From positions 1 through 59,486 of the forward strand of contig QHSP01000039.1 of assembly GCA_003220495.1 (NCBI GenBank): 59,486 bases of DNA. The letters are read 5' to 3'. The translations under genes were made by a program, and so were the position numbers. The notes beneath the pieces are model-generated. The model made no database searches. It had not been told where the DNA came from and worked only from the letters and a program-made list of their open reading frames with translations. Positions 51,316 through 58,953 of the stretch are shown piece by piece. Every line of letters starts with the position of its first letter. Positions within the stretch are counted from its first letter, which is position 1. The stretch comes from Candidatus Rokuibacteriota bacterium (lineage in GTDB: Bacteria; Methylomirabilota; Methylomirabilia; Rokubacteriales; CSP1-6).

Positions 51316-53999
51316 AGACCGCCGGCCAGGACGGCGCTACCGATCGCGCCGCTGACGTTCGCGATGACCACGCCGAACGCCATCGCCGAGCTCGAGGCCT
51401 GGCTGCTGGTGTAGAAGACGGTCCCGTTCTTGGAGTACGTCACGACGCCCGCCTGCACGCTGATGCGGAAGACGTCGCCAGCCGCGAACGTGACATCCCT
51501 GCGGTAGACCCCTCCTTCGCGAACCTCGGCGATGTTGCCCTGCAGGCGGATGCCGAAGGCGATGGTGGCGGGGTTCGTGACGCTGAAGCCTGATGTGAGG
51601 CCGGCAACGCGCAGCGGCCCGGTGGCGCCGGCGGTGAATTGCGCGTAGCCGTTCGCCCCACTGATCTGCTGCTGGGAGGCGGCCCCGGCGTCGTTGCACC
51701 CGTCGCAGCCCGCGGTCTTGGTGAGCGAGTTGCCGGCCGCGGTCACGTTGACGGGATTGCTCCAGGTGATGCTCGCGGGCGCGGAGCCCGAGCCAGAGCC
51801 CGAGCCCGGGGTGGGAGAGGGAGAGGCGGACGGGCCTGCCGCGGACCCGCCGATCACAGCGCCGGCAACCACCCCGTTCCGGTTGGCGAGCGCGGCCGCC
51901 AGCACGAGCGGGTACGCGGGAGCGGCCTGGCTCGTATAGAAGACCGTGCCGTTCTTGGAGTAGCGCACGACGCCCGACTGGACGGCGACACGGAACACGT
52001 CTCCGGCCACGAACGAGGTGTCGGTGCGGTAGGCTCCACCTTCGCGAACCTCGGCGGTGGCGCCCTGGAAACGGATGCCGAAGGCGATGGTGCCCGGGTT
52101 CGAGGAGGCGAAGGACTGCGTGAGGCCAGTCGCACGCAGCGGCCCGGTGACGGAGGGACTGAACTGGGCGTAGCCGTCACCCGCGGTGATCGTCTGCTGC
52201 GAGATGGCGCCCGCATCGTAGCAGCCGTCGCAGCCTCCCGTCTTGGTCACCGAATTGCCGTTGGCCGTGACATTGACGAGGTTGGTCCAGGTGACGTTCT
52301 GCGCTGCGGCGTTGCCGGGAGCCGGCGCTGGCGAGAGGGCGGGCGCTGGAGCCGGCGCCGGCGCGGGAGCCGGGGACGGCGACGCCGCCGGGGCCGACGA
52401 CGCGGCCATGGCCGTCGCCATCGCGGTGAAGTCGACGCCGACGTCCTTGCCGTCAGTGCCGGCGCGGACGTAGGGCGTTCCCGCGGCGAGCGCGTAGTTG
52501 CGTCCGGCCAGGTCGATGAAGCCGACGGCGGAGAGGGCCGACGGGTAGTAGTTGTCGGCCGGGAAATTGGAGGCCAGCCCGCCGACGATTGCGTTGCGCG
52601 CGAACGAAGCGCCGGGCAAGTAGGCGTTGATCGCCTGCATCCCGAGCCCAACGCCGTAGTCGCCGAAGACTCCGTAGAGGTTGTAGGACAAGATGTTGTT
52701 GGTGAAGACGAAGCTTGTCGCGGAGTGCAGCGACGTCGCGTAGGTCGCGGTGATCATGTTGCCGGTCTGGAGCACGGTGTTGTGATCGATGACGATGTCG
52801 GTGCCACCGTCCATGTCCTGCAAGAAGACACCCGTCCCGTTCCAGGCGCCGCCGATGTCGTCGAACAGGTTGTTCTGGACCAGGATGCGCTGCGTCTGCT
52901 GGCTCGGATGGATGTAGTCGGTGCCCATCATGTTCAGGGCGGCCCCGCTGTGGCGCACGATGTTGTTCGTGAACGTCACGTCCCGTACGGCCACCCACGG
53001 CGAAGTGCCGTCCTGGTTGCGCGGGGTGAACAGGATGCCGTATCCATTCTGCGCATCGGTCCAGTTGTTCTCGAACAGGTTGCCGTCGACCAGGATGCGC
53101 TGGGCGTTCTTCAGCTCGAAGATGTTCTTGACCGACCAGTGGATCCCGGCGTAGCTCGAGCCGTCCGCCCGCCACGAGAGCGGCTTGACGAGGTAGTTCT
53201 TGCGGAATTCGATATCAGACGGCACGAGGTTCGAGATGCCCGGATCCGCGCCGCCGAACAAGACGTTCTCGCCGGCGCCCTCCAGATAGTTGTTCACGAT
53301 CTTGAACGGTCCGGGACCGTTCCAGCCGGCGATCGCCTGGCTGTCGGCGCCGACCTCGTGGTGATCGGACAGATACGAATCCACGACCGCCGTGCGGGCG
53401 CTGTTCATCAGGATCCCCCGGCGGATGTTACCGGTGGGCGTGCCGTGGATGTAGCAGCGGTCGAAGACGATGTCGGTCGGAACTTGCGCGAGCGAGGTGT
53501 TGCCGCCCGGTGCCTCCAGCGCCACCAGCCCGTAGTTGGTGGCGCTCGTCGACGCCCACGTCGTCGTGATCTCGACGCCGACGAACCGGAAGTGGTGGGC
53601 GCCGGCCGCCGTGCTGATCGCGGGTGCGGTGTTGGGGCTGACGATCTTCGGCATGAGGCTCGCCTGACCCGGGCCCACCCGCGTGCCCGCAGCCGGCAGG
53701 CTCGAGAGCGCCGAGCTCTGGATATAGATCCAGCCGCTGCCGCTCGTCACCGGTAGAGTGAAGTTGCCGGTGTAGGAGGCGCCGGCCTGCAAGACGATCG
53801 CGTCGCCGGGCTGCGCCGAGTTGAGCGCGCTCTGGAGATCGCCGCCGGCCGGAACGCTGGTCTGTCGTCCCGGCGCTGCGTACGTCGTGTCGAGGAACAC
53901 TCGCGGGCGCTCCGGAGCTTGGGCCGAGAACGTTGGCGCCGCTCCGAGCAGCGTGAGCGCGACAGCCGGACCGAGAACAAACTGCGGCCATTTGAACAT
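51312..53999 (-). CDS. Secreted beta-helix protein with duplicated C-terminal domain
   Basis: An 895-residue exported protein. Signal peptide MFKWPQFVLGPAVALTLLGA to about residue 26. A right-handed beta helix spans about 45-520 and is homologous to the protein at 43443 (same segment VGADSQAIAGWNGPGPFKIV and NNYLEGAGENVLFGGADP). A Pro/Ala linker (about 530-567) is followed by two copies (569-718 and 744-895) of a beta-rich domain. Each copy has a CDGC motif (GGCDGCYDAGA, AGCDGCNDAGA) and ends KNGTVFYTS plus a hydrophobic strand; a Ser/Gly/Pro linker separates them. No PEP-CTERM or LPXTG signal is present. GAGAAAGGAAG precedes the ATG. A -24/-12 promoter with the conserved box lies upstream. 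Confidence 0.9.
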   Translation of the reverse strand: MFKWPQFVLGPAVALTLLGAAPTFSAQAPERPRVFLDTTYAAPGRQTSVPAGGDLQSALNSAQPGDAIVLQAGASYTGNFTLPVTSGSGWIYIQSSALSSLPAAGTRVGPGQASLMPKIVSPNTAPAISTAAGAHHFRFVGVEITTTWASTSATNYGLVALEAPGGNTSLAQVPTDIVFDRCYIHGTPTGNIRRGILMNSARTAVVDSYLSDHHEVGADSQAIAGWNGPGPFKIVNNYLEGAGENVLFGGADPGISNLVPSDIEFRKNYLVKPLSWRADGSSYAGIHWSVKNIFELKNAQRILVDGNLFENNWTDAQNGYGILFTPRNQDGTSPWVAVRDVTFTNNIVRHSGAALNMMGTDYIHPSQQTQRILVQNNLFDDIGGAWNGTGVFLQDMDGGTDIVIDHNTVLQTGNMITATYATSLHSATSFVFTNNILSYNLYGVFGDYGVGLGMQAINAYLPGASFARNAIVGGLASNFPADNYYPSALSAVGFIDLAGRNYALAAGTPYVRAGTDGKDVGVDFTAMATAMAASSAPAASPSPAPAPAPAPAPALSPAPAPGNAAAQNVTWTNLVNVTANGNSVTKTGGCDGCYDAGAISQQTITAGDGYAQFSPSVTGPLRATGLTQSFASSNPGTIAFGIRFQGATAEVREGGAYRTDTSFVAGDVFRVAVQSGVVRYSKNGTVFYTSQAAPAYPLVLAAALANRNGVVAGAVIGGSAAGPSASPSPTPGSGSGSGSAPASITWSNPVNVTAAGNSLTKTAGCDGCNDAGAASQQQISGANGYAQFTAGATGPLRVAGLTSGFSVTNPATIAFGIRLQGNIAEVREGGVYRRDVTFAAGDVFRISVQAGVVTYSKNGTVFYTSSQASSSAMAFGVVIANVSGAIGSAVLAGGL
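51315..51770 (-). repeat. C-terminal lectin-like domain, copy 2
   Basis: Encodes residues 744-895 of the long beta-helix protein. It aligns with copy 1 without large gaps and well over half the residues are identical by eye, including AEVREGG, SKNGTVFYTS and CDGC. Confidence 0.85.
51846..52295 (-). repeat. C-terminal lectin-like domain, copy 1
   Basis: Encodes residues 569-718. The GDVFRVAVQSGVVRYSKNGT segment is typical of SPRY/concanavalin-like carbohydrate-binding folds; that fold is an inference from the pattern. Confidence 0.8.
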
Positions 54000-54106
54000 G
54001 GCGGTCTTCCTTTCTCGAGAGCGAAGACCACCAAGTCCCCGAGCCGTCCTACTTCATGTAAGAACTCGACTCGCGCAGACCCGCCGCTTCGCTGCGGTGG
54101 GCCGGG

Positions 54107-54182
54107 GTGCACGGCGGGTGCCACGTAACGATTCGACAACGAAATTCAATTCGTCGACGCGGCCGAAAATCTGGAAATCGCG
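54107..54182 (-). promoter_or_regulatory. Conserved upstream box plus -24/-12 promoter, copy B
   Basis: On the minus strand CGCGATTTCCAGA (54182-54170) is followed 46 bp later by TGGCACCCGCCGTGCAC (54123-54107), identical to copy A. A short inverted repeat (TCGACGAA / TTCGTTGTCGA) lies between them. The ATG of the beta-helix gene is 107 bp downstream; the leader contains a hairpin CCGC...GCGG (54081-54099). The rest of the 341-bp gap (54183-54340) shows nothing else. Confidence 0.65.
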
Positions 54183-54340
54183 TGGCCACTCGGCTGACCT
54201 CGCGGCGCGCATCGTCACGGCCCTCGCGCGCGCGTGGCCGCGACATCTTGTGACAACTCGTCGCGCGCGGGACTCGACGTTGCTCATTCTGGCACTGACG
54301 CGCGCTCGCGCGCGCGACCCGAGTGAGGCCGTTCCGCACA

Positions 54341-54691
54341 CTATTCGAGCGTGACGAAGATGCAGTTCCGCAGCTTGCCGTCGAGCGCCTTCGACAGATG
54401 TCCCTTGCCGTGCGTGTCTTCGACGAGAAGGACTTCGCCGGCGCCGATGCGCCGCGACTCGCCGTCGCTCGCCGTGATCTGCACGCCGGCATCGAGATTG
54501 ATGATGTACTGGCGGCGCGGCGCTGGATGCCAGTCGAGGTCGTAGTCGGGCTGGACCTCACGGAAGATGATGCCCGTCGCCGGCATCCGCTTCGAGAGCC
54601 GCCCCGCGCGGGTCGACTCCGCGTACTCGACCTCGACGTCTTGGAAGTGCGATTCGCCGTTCTTGTCCGCGTAGAGCCGATGGATCTTCAT
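54341..54691 (-). CDS. Cupin-fold protein, 116 aa
   Basis: The ATG at 54691 follows a very strong GGAGGAGGG ribosome site and gives MKIHRLYADKNGESHFQDVE. Central WHPAPRRQYIINLDAGVQIT and later GEVLLVEDTHGKGHLSKAL fit the two cupin motifs, with His residues that could bind metal. Relatives are usually annotated as cupin-domain proteins of unknown function. It is divergent from the oxidoreductase at 54783, and upstream of the beta-helix gene, which has its own promoter. Confidence 0.8.
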   Translation of the reverse strand: MKIHRLYADKNGESHFQDVEVEYAESTRAGRLSKRMPATGIIFREVQPDYDLDWHPAPRRQYIINLDAGVQITASDGESRRIGAGEVLLVEDTHGKGHLSKALDGKLRNCIFVTLE

Positions 54692-54769
54692 GGAGCCCTC
54701 CTCCGTTTCAGCTGGGGTGGGCCGATGATAGTGAGGCGACCGCCCGGTGGCAAGAGTGGCCGGAGCGTT

Positions 54770-54775
54770 TATACT
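54770..54775 (+). promoter_or_regulatory. -10 element TATACT seven bases before an ATG
   Basis: TATACT, then CCCGCAG, then ATG at 54783. No ribosome site fits between, so the mRNA is probably leaderless. A -35 box is not obvious. Confidence 0.5.
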
Positions 54776-54782
54776 CCCGCAG

Positions 54783-55691
54783 ATGGTCACGAAACCGGCG
54801 GTCGGTCTCATCGCAGTGGCCGGACGCCGGCGCGCGACGCTCGAGATGGCGCAGCGGCTCGAGCGCGAGGGGTTCACCGGGCTCTATTGCCCGAGCCCGG
54901 GCGATGGTCTGGCGCTCTGCGAGGCGCTGGCCCTTTCGACGCGCGAGATCACGTTCGGCACCAGCATCGCGAACATCTACACACGCCACCCCTTCGACTA
55001 CGCCCAGACCGCTGCGGTGATCCACGAGCTGTCGGGCGGACGGTTCAGATTCGGGATCGGCGTGAGCCATGGTCCTATCCATGAGCGGCTCGGGCTCCAG
55101 GCGGGCCAGCCCCTCGACGACATCCGGAAGTTCGTCGGCGACGTGGCCGCGCTGGCGCCCCAGGTTGGCGGGCTTCCGCCGATCGTCCTCGCGACGCTCC
55201 GGCGCCGCATGGTCGAGCTGTCCGGCGAGATCGCGCAGGGCGCGGTGTGGGCGAACGGCGCGCGGTCCCACATGGCGGTCTCGCTCCGCCACCTCTCCGC
55301 GTCGGCCCGAAGCGATCCGGCGTTCTTCATCGGCAACATGGTGCCGACCTGCATCGACGACGACCGCGCCGCGGCGGCCGCGGTGATGCGCCGCACCCTC
55401 GCGTCCTACGTCCGCCTGCCGAACTACCAGAACTACTGGATCGAGGCGGGATACGAGGATGAGATGCGTGCGATCCGCGCGGCCCTGGCGCGCGGAGAGA
55501 CCCAGCGCGTGCCCGAGCTCATGTCCGATCGCTGGCTCCGGGACGTCACGCTCTTCGGCAGCGTGGCGGACGTTCGCGAAGGCGCCGAGGCATGGCTGGC
55601 GACCGGGGTGCGGACGCTCATCGTGGTGGTTTCCTCGACCCGCGGGGGCCAGATGGTCGCCCTCGAGGAGCTGATCCGCGCGTTTCAGTGA
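54783..55691 (+). CDS. LLM-class (F420-type) oxidoreductase
   Basis: A 302-residue luciferase-like flavin or F420-dependent oxidoreductase, unrelated in detail to the one at 740. Family traits are EREGFTGLYCPSPGDGLALC, ITFGTSIANIYTRHPFDYAQ, IHELSGGRFRFGIGVSHGPI and the C-terminal LATGVRTLIVVVS. The substrate is unknown. I chose the ATG at 54783, since an upstream GTG at 54747 adds only 12 residues without family similarity and overlaps the -10 element. Confidence 0.88.
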   Translation: MVTKPAVGLIAVAGRRRATLEMAQRLEREGFTGLYCPSPGDGLALCEALALSTREITFGTSIANIYTRHPFDYAQTAAVIHELSGGRFRFGIGVSHGPIHERLGLQAGQPLDDIRKFVGDVAALAPQVGGLPPIVLATLRRRMVELSGEIAQGAVWANGARSHMAVSLRHLSASARSDPAFFIGNMVPTCIDDDRAAAAAVMRRTLASYVRLPNYQNYWIEAGYEDEMRAIRAALARGETQRVPELMSDRWLRDVTLFGSVADVREGAEAWLATGVRTLIVVVSSTRGGQMVALEELIRAFQ

Positions 55692-55692
55692 C

Positions 55693-55739
55693 GCTGCCGG
55701 CCGTCGCGGGGCTGGGGCCCCGCCCGGCCGAGGCGCGCC
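55693..55739 (+). repeat. GC-rich dispersed intergenic repeat, copy 2
   Basis: Matches 15439-15484 in opposite orientation (see that entry). It begins two bases after the oxidoreductase stop codon and fills most of the 79-bp gap before the SDR gene. Confidence 0.65.
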
Positions 55740-55770
55740 TATGACTAGATGATGCACGGGAGGCAAGCCG

Positions 55771-56553
55771 ATGGGGCAGCTCGTGGGTAAGGTCGCGCTC
55801 ATCACGGGAGCGAGCAAAGGTGTTGGACGCGTGATGAGCCGGATGTTCGCCGCGGAGGGCGCCGCGGTGATCTGCGCCGCGCGATCGCAGGATCTGGTGG
55901 AGGAGACGACGGCGCTGGTCAACGCCGAGGGCGGCCGGGCGATCGCGGTCGTGGGCGACGCCGCCGTCGAGGCCGATGTCCTGCGGATCGTCGACGCCGG
56001 AGTGAAGGCTTTCGGCAAGCTCGATATCCTCGTGAACAACGCCGGTGACGGCGGCCCCACCAAGCCGGTTCAGGACTACACACCCGAGGACTGGTTCTAC
56101 ACGATCAACTCCTGTCTCACGAGCTCGTACATGTGCACGCGCTTCACCGTGCCTCAGATGATCCGGGCGGGTGGGGGAGCGATCGTGAACATCTCCTCGG
56201 TCGCGGGTCGCCGGGGCCTCGCCTACCGCATCGGCTATTGCTCCGCCAAGGCGGGGCAGGTCGGCATGACATACGGGCTGGCGCTCGAGCTGGCGCCTCA
56301 CAACATCAGAGTCAACGCGATCGCCCCCGGCGCCGTCGCGGGCGATCGCATCGATCGCGTGATCGCGGGCCAGGCGCAGGTGAAGGGGGTGCCGTTCGAG
56401 GAGGAGCGGCAACGGCTCGTCGAGCGATCGCCGCTCAGGCGCATGTCGACCGCCGAGGACATCGCGTCGCTGGCCGTCTATCTCTGCAGCGACGCCGCGA
56501 AGAACCTCTCCGGCCAGTGCATCGCGGTCACGGCCGGCGAGCCCGCGGTCTGA
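55771..56553 (+). CDS. Short-chain dehydrogenase/reductase
   Basis: A 260-residue classical SDR. TGASKGVG near residue 13, NNAGDGG near 91, Ser in VNISSVAGRRG, and Tyr-x3-Lys as YCSAK. The C-terminus (SPLRRMSTAEDIASLAVYLC, then GQCIAVTAGEPAV) is the FabG-like ending. NAD(P) cofactor and substrate unknown. Ribosome site GGGAGGCAAG precedes the ATG. It may be co-transcribed with the F420-type oxidoreductase 79 bp upstream. Confidence 0.92.
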   Translation: MGQLVGKVALITGASKGVGRVMSRMFAAEGAAVICAARSQDLVEETTALVNAEGGRAIAVVGDAAVEADVLRIVDAGVKAFGKLDILVNNAGDGGPTKPVQDYTPEDWFYTINSCLTSSYMCTRFTVPQMIRAGGGAIVNISSVAGRRGLAYRIGYCSAKAGQVGMTYGLALELAPHNIRVNAIAPGAVAGDRIDRVIAGQAQVKGVPFEEERQRLVERSPLRRMSTAEDIASLAVYLCSDAAKNLSGQCIAVTAGEPAV

Positions 56554-56556
56554 GCG

Positions 56557-56955
56557 CTACCAGGCCTTGCGGCGATCCAGGCGGTCTTCGACCCAGTCGA
56601 AGGACAGGACCGAAACCCGATAGGCGGCCGCAGTCGGCACCGCGACTTCGAAGAACGCCCGGTTGTTCGGCGGAACGTCGCGGACCCACGTCGTCGTCTT
56701 CGTGACCGTTGTCCCGGAGCCGTCGAGACCCTCGACGAGCAGGATCATGTGCGCGGCGCGCCGATTCCCCGTGTTGTAGACGTAGCCGTTGACGTTCCGC
56801 CCGGCCCGAGACCACTCCAGGGTGAAATAGCGGTCCAGGGTCTGCGGTGCGTAGACCTCCGAGGCACGGGCTGGAGCGCTCATCGCGCCGGCGGCGCCGA
56901 GCAGGACGAGAGCCGTCCCCACGCGAAAAAGCGCGCCTCTTGTGCCCTGACTCAT
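56557..56955 (-). CDS. Small secreted FxLYD-like protein
   Basis: A 132-residue exported protein. Signal peptide TRGALFRVGTALVLLGAAGA to about residue 32 (PARAS). The mature part (RYFTLEWSRAGRNVNGYVYN, RAFFEVAVPTAAAYRVSVLS) has the beta-rich pattern of FxLYD/DUF-type extracellular domains. GGAGGT is directly before the ATG at 56955. It is divergent from the ThDP enzyme gene. Function unknown; it may sit at the cell surface. Confidence 0.8.
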   Translation of the reverse strand: MSQGTRGALFRVGTALVLLGAAGAMSAPARASEVYAPQTLDRYFTLEWSRAGRNVNGYVYNTGNRRAAHMILLVEGLDGSGTTVTKTTTWVRDVPPNNRAFFEVAVPTAAAYRVSVLSFDWVEDRLDRRKAW

Positions 56956-57079
56956 ACCTCCAGTCTGACACGCGATCCGGCGCCCTGCCAGCCGAGACGG
57001 GACGGCCCGTCGGGCGAGACAGGAACGGCAAATTCGGGTATCTTCTGACGCACCGGCTGACTATCCAGGGAGGCGCGGC

Positions 57080-58714
57080 ATGGCCACACTGACCGGGTCC
57101 GACATTCTCGCCAAATCGCTCGTCTCGCAGGGCATGGACACGCTCTTCTACATCATGGGCGGTCCCATGATCGAGACCGAGGCCGCCATCATCAAGCTCG
57201 GCGCCCGGGCGATCGACACCCGCCACGAGCAGGCCGCGAGCCTGATGGCGCACGCCTACACCCGCGTCATGAGAAAGCCCGGCGTGTGCATGGGCGCTTC
57301 GGGGCCGGGCGCGACCAACCTTGTCACGGGTGTCGCCAACGCGTTCGTCGACGCGGCGCCGCTGATCGCGGTGGGCGGCTCGAGCCCCCGCGTCTTTCTC
57401 GAGATGGAGGCGTTCCAGGAGATCGACCAGCTCGCGGTGTTCAAGCCGATCACGAAATGGGCGACGCGGATCTACGACGCCAGGCGCATTCCGGAGCTCG
57501 TCGCCACCGCGTATCGTCAGGCGACGACGGGAAAGCCGGGCCCGGTGTACATCGACATGCCCGGCGACGTTCTCGGTGAGGCGGTCGACGAGTCGACGAT
57601 CACCTATCCCAAGCCGTGGGCCCAGGCGCCGCGTACGCACGGTGATCCGGGTGCGATCTCCGAGGCGATCGCGCTGCTGGCGAAGGCCGAGCGTCCGCTG
57701 ATCCTTGGCGGCAGCGGCGTGTGGTGGTCGGATGCCGCCGCCGCGTTCCAGGCCTTCGTCGAGGCGACCGGGATTCCGTTCTACACGACGCCGATCTCGC
57801 GCGGGACCGTTCCGGAGGATCACGAGCTCGCGTTCCTCAACGCGCGCGCCAGGGCCTTCAGTGAAGTCGACGTGCTCCTGGCTGTCGGCACCCGCTTCAA
57901 CTTCGTGATCCAGTTCGGCCGCCCGCCCCGGTTCGCCCCCGACGCCAAGGTCATCCACGTCGACGTCAACCCGTCCGAGCTCAACCACAACCGGCAGGCC
58001 GACGTGCCGGTCGCCGGCGACGCGCGCGCCGTGCTCGAGCAGCTCACCAAAGAAGCGCGCGGCAAGATCGACAAGAGCCGGTACTCTCGGTGGGTGTCGA
58101 AGCTCAAGGTCCTCGACACGGAGAAAGCCTCGGAGATGGACAAGCAGATGAGCTCGGAGGACACCCCGATCCATCCGCTGCGTCTCTGCAAGGAGGTTCG
58201 CGACTTCCTGAAGCGCGACGCGATCCTCGTGGTCGACGGCCAGGAGATCCTGAACTACGGGCGCCAGTCGATCCCGACCTACGTCCCCGGCCATCGGCTG
58301 AACTCCGGCGCGTTCGGATGCATGGGCGTGGGCCTGCCGTTCGGCGTCGGCGCGAAGATTGCGAAGCCCAACACGCAGGTGGTCGTGCTCCATGGCGACG
58401 GCTCGTTCGGCATCAACGCCATGGAGATCGACACGGCCGTTCGTCACAGGGTCCCCGTCCTCTGCGTGATCAGCAACAACGGCGGCTGGACCGCGGACCC
58501 CAAGCAGGACAAGCCGGGCCGGAATCTCGGCTACTCACGCTACGACAAGATGGCGCAAGACTTCGGCGCGCACGGCGAGTACGTCGAAAAGCCGCACGAG
58601 ATCCGGCCCGCCCTCGATCGGGCGGCCGCTTCCGGGAAGCCGGCGGTCGTCAACGTGATCACGGACTACAGGGCTCGCGCGTCGACGATCCGCTTCTCAG
58701 CGTACGCGACCTAG
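57080..58714 (+). CDS. ThDP-dependent acetolactate synthase/2-hydroxyacyl-CoA lyase-like enzyme
   Basis: A 544-residue ThDP enzyme with PYR, central and PP domains. Catalytic Glu50 is in DTRHEQAASLMAHAY; the ThDP/Mg motif is HGDGSFGINAMEIDTAVRHR and ends at ISNNGGW. The GGPMIETE opening and SNNGGWTADPKQD resemble oxalyl-CoA decarboxylase/2-hydroxyacyl-CoA lyase relatives as much as acetolactate synthase, so specificity is open. GGGAGG precedes the ATG; TATCTT at 57036-57041 may be a -10. Isolated gene, followed by a string of hairpins. Confidence 0.9.
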   Translation: MATLTGSDILAKSLVSQGMDTLFYIMGGPMIETEAAIIKLGARAIDTRHEQAASLMAHAYTRVMRKPGVCMGASGPGATNLVTGVANAFVDAAPLIAVGGSSPRVFLEMEAFQEIDQLAVFKPITKWATRIYDARRIPELVATAYRQATTGKPGPVYIDMPGDVLGEAVDESTITYPKPWAQAPRTHGDPGAISEAIALLAKAERPLILGGSGVWWSDAAAAFQAFVEATGIPFYTTPISRGTVPEDHELAFLNARARAFSEVDVLLAVGTRFNFVIQFGRPPRFAPDAKVIHVDVNPSELNHNRQADVPVAGDARAVLEQLTKEARGKIDKSRYSRWVSKLKVLDTEKASEMDKQMSSEDTPIHPLRLCKEVRDFLKRDAILVVDGQEILNYGRQSIPTYVPGHRLNSGAFGCMGVGLPFGVGAKIAKPNTQVVVLHGDGSFGINAMEIDTAVRHRVPVLCVISNNGGWTADPKQDKPGRNLGYSRYDKMAQDFGAHGEYVEKPHEIRPALDRAAASGKPAVVNVITDYRARASTIRFSAYAT

Positions 58715-58719
58715 ATGAT

Positions 58720-58797
58720 GGGGGGCCTCGACGGGCCCCCCAAGCCCCCCGCGCTCGGAGGCGGCCCGGCGGAGCCGGGCCGCCCCTCGACGGGGCG
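58720..58797. terminator. Run of three GC-rich hairpins after the ThDP gene
   Basis: GGGGGGCC/GGCCCCCC (58720-58741), GCGGCCCGGC/GCCGGGCCGC around GGA (58761-58783), and CGCCCC/GGGGCG around TCGA. The stems are perfect and the set starts six bases after the stop codon. No T-run follows, so it may be a palindromic intergenic repeat that also stops transcription. Confidence 0.6.
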
Positions 58798-58865
58798 GAT
58801 CGTGAGTGGGGGCCTCGGGTCGTTCGTGGAAGAGTAGCATCGAGCCTCCGGCAGGTTGTTACCCA

Positions 58866-58896
58866 AGCGCCCCGGAGCAGTCCCGGCCGGGGCGCT
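58866..58896. other. Ten-base stem hairpin just upstream of a -10 element
   Basis: AGCGCCCCGG pairs with CCGGGGCGCT around an 11-base loop. It lies 22 bases before TAGACT (58919-58924). It could be an operator or the terminator of upstream transcription. Confidence 0.4.
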
Positions 58897-58918
58897 GGTG
58901 CGCGTCGTCACGCTAGGC

Positions 58919-58924
58919 TAGACT
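58919..58924 (+). promoter_or_regulatory. -10 element TAGACT before the ABC binding-protein gene
   Basis: TAGACT in the same GCTAGACTC context as at 1858. The ATG is 29 bases downstream (GTG at 58948 is an alternative). No clear -35. Confidence 0.4.
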
Positions 58925-58953
58925 CCCTGCCAGCCATCCTCACCGAGGTGCCC

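Noticed and set aside
52320-52410. Low-complexity Pro/Ala coding repeat as a possible tandem-repeat element
   Set aside because: It is the linker between the beta helix and the C-terminal domains and is explained by protein architecture.
51639-53756. A 705-codon plus-strand frame opposite the long beta-helix gene
   Set aside because: Gly/Arg/Val-rich product with no domains; the minus strand has a signal peptide, a beta helix and two repeats.
49851-54182. A riboswitch or structured RNA formed by the conserved upstream elements
   Set aside because: The conserved parts are two short blocks at promoter-like spacing, one of which fits -24/-12 promoters; the hairpins between them differ in sequence, position and quality and are absent in the third copy.
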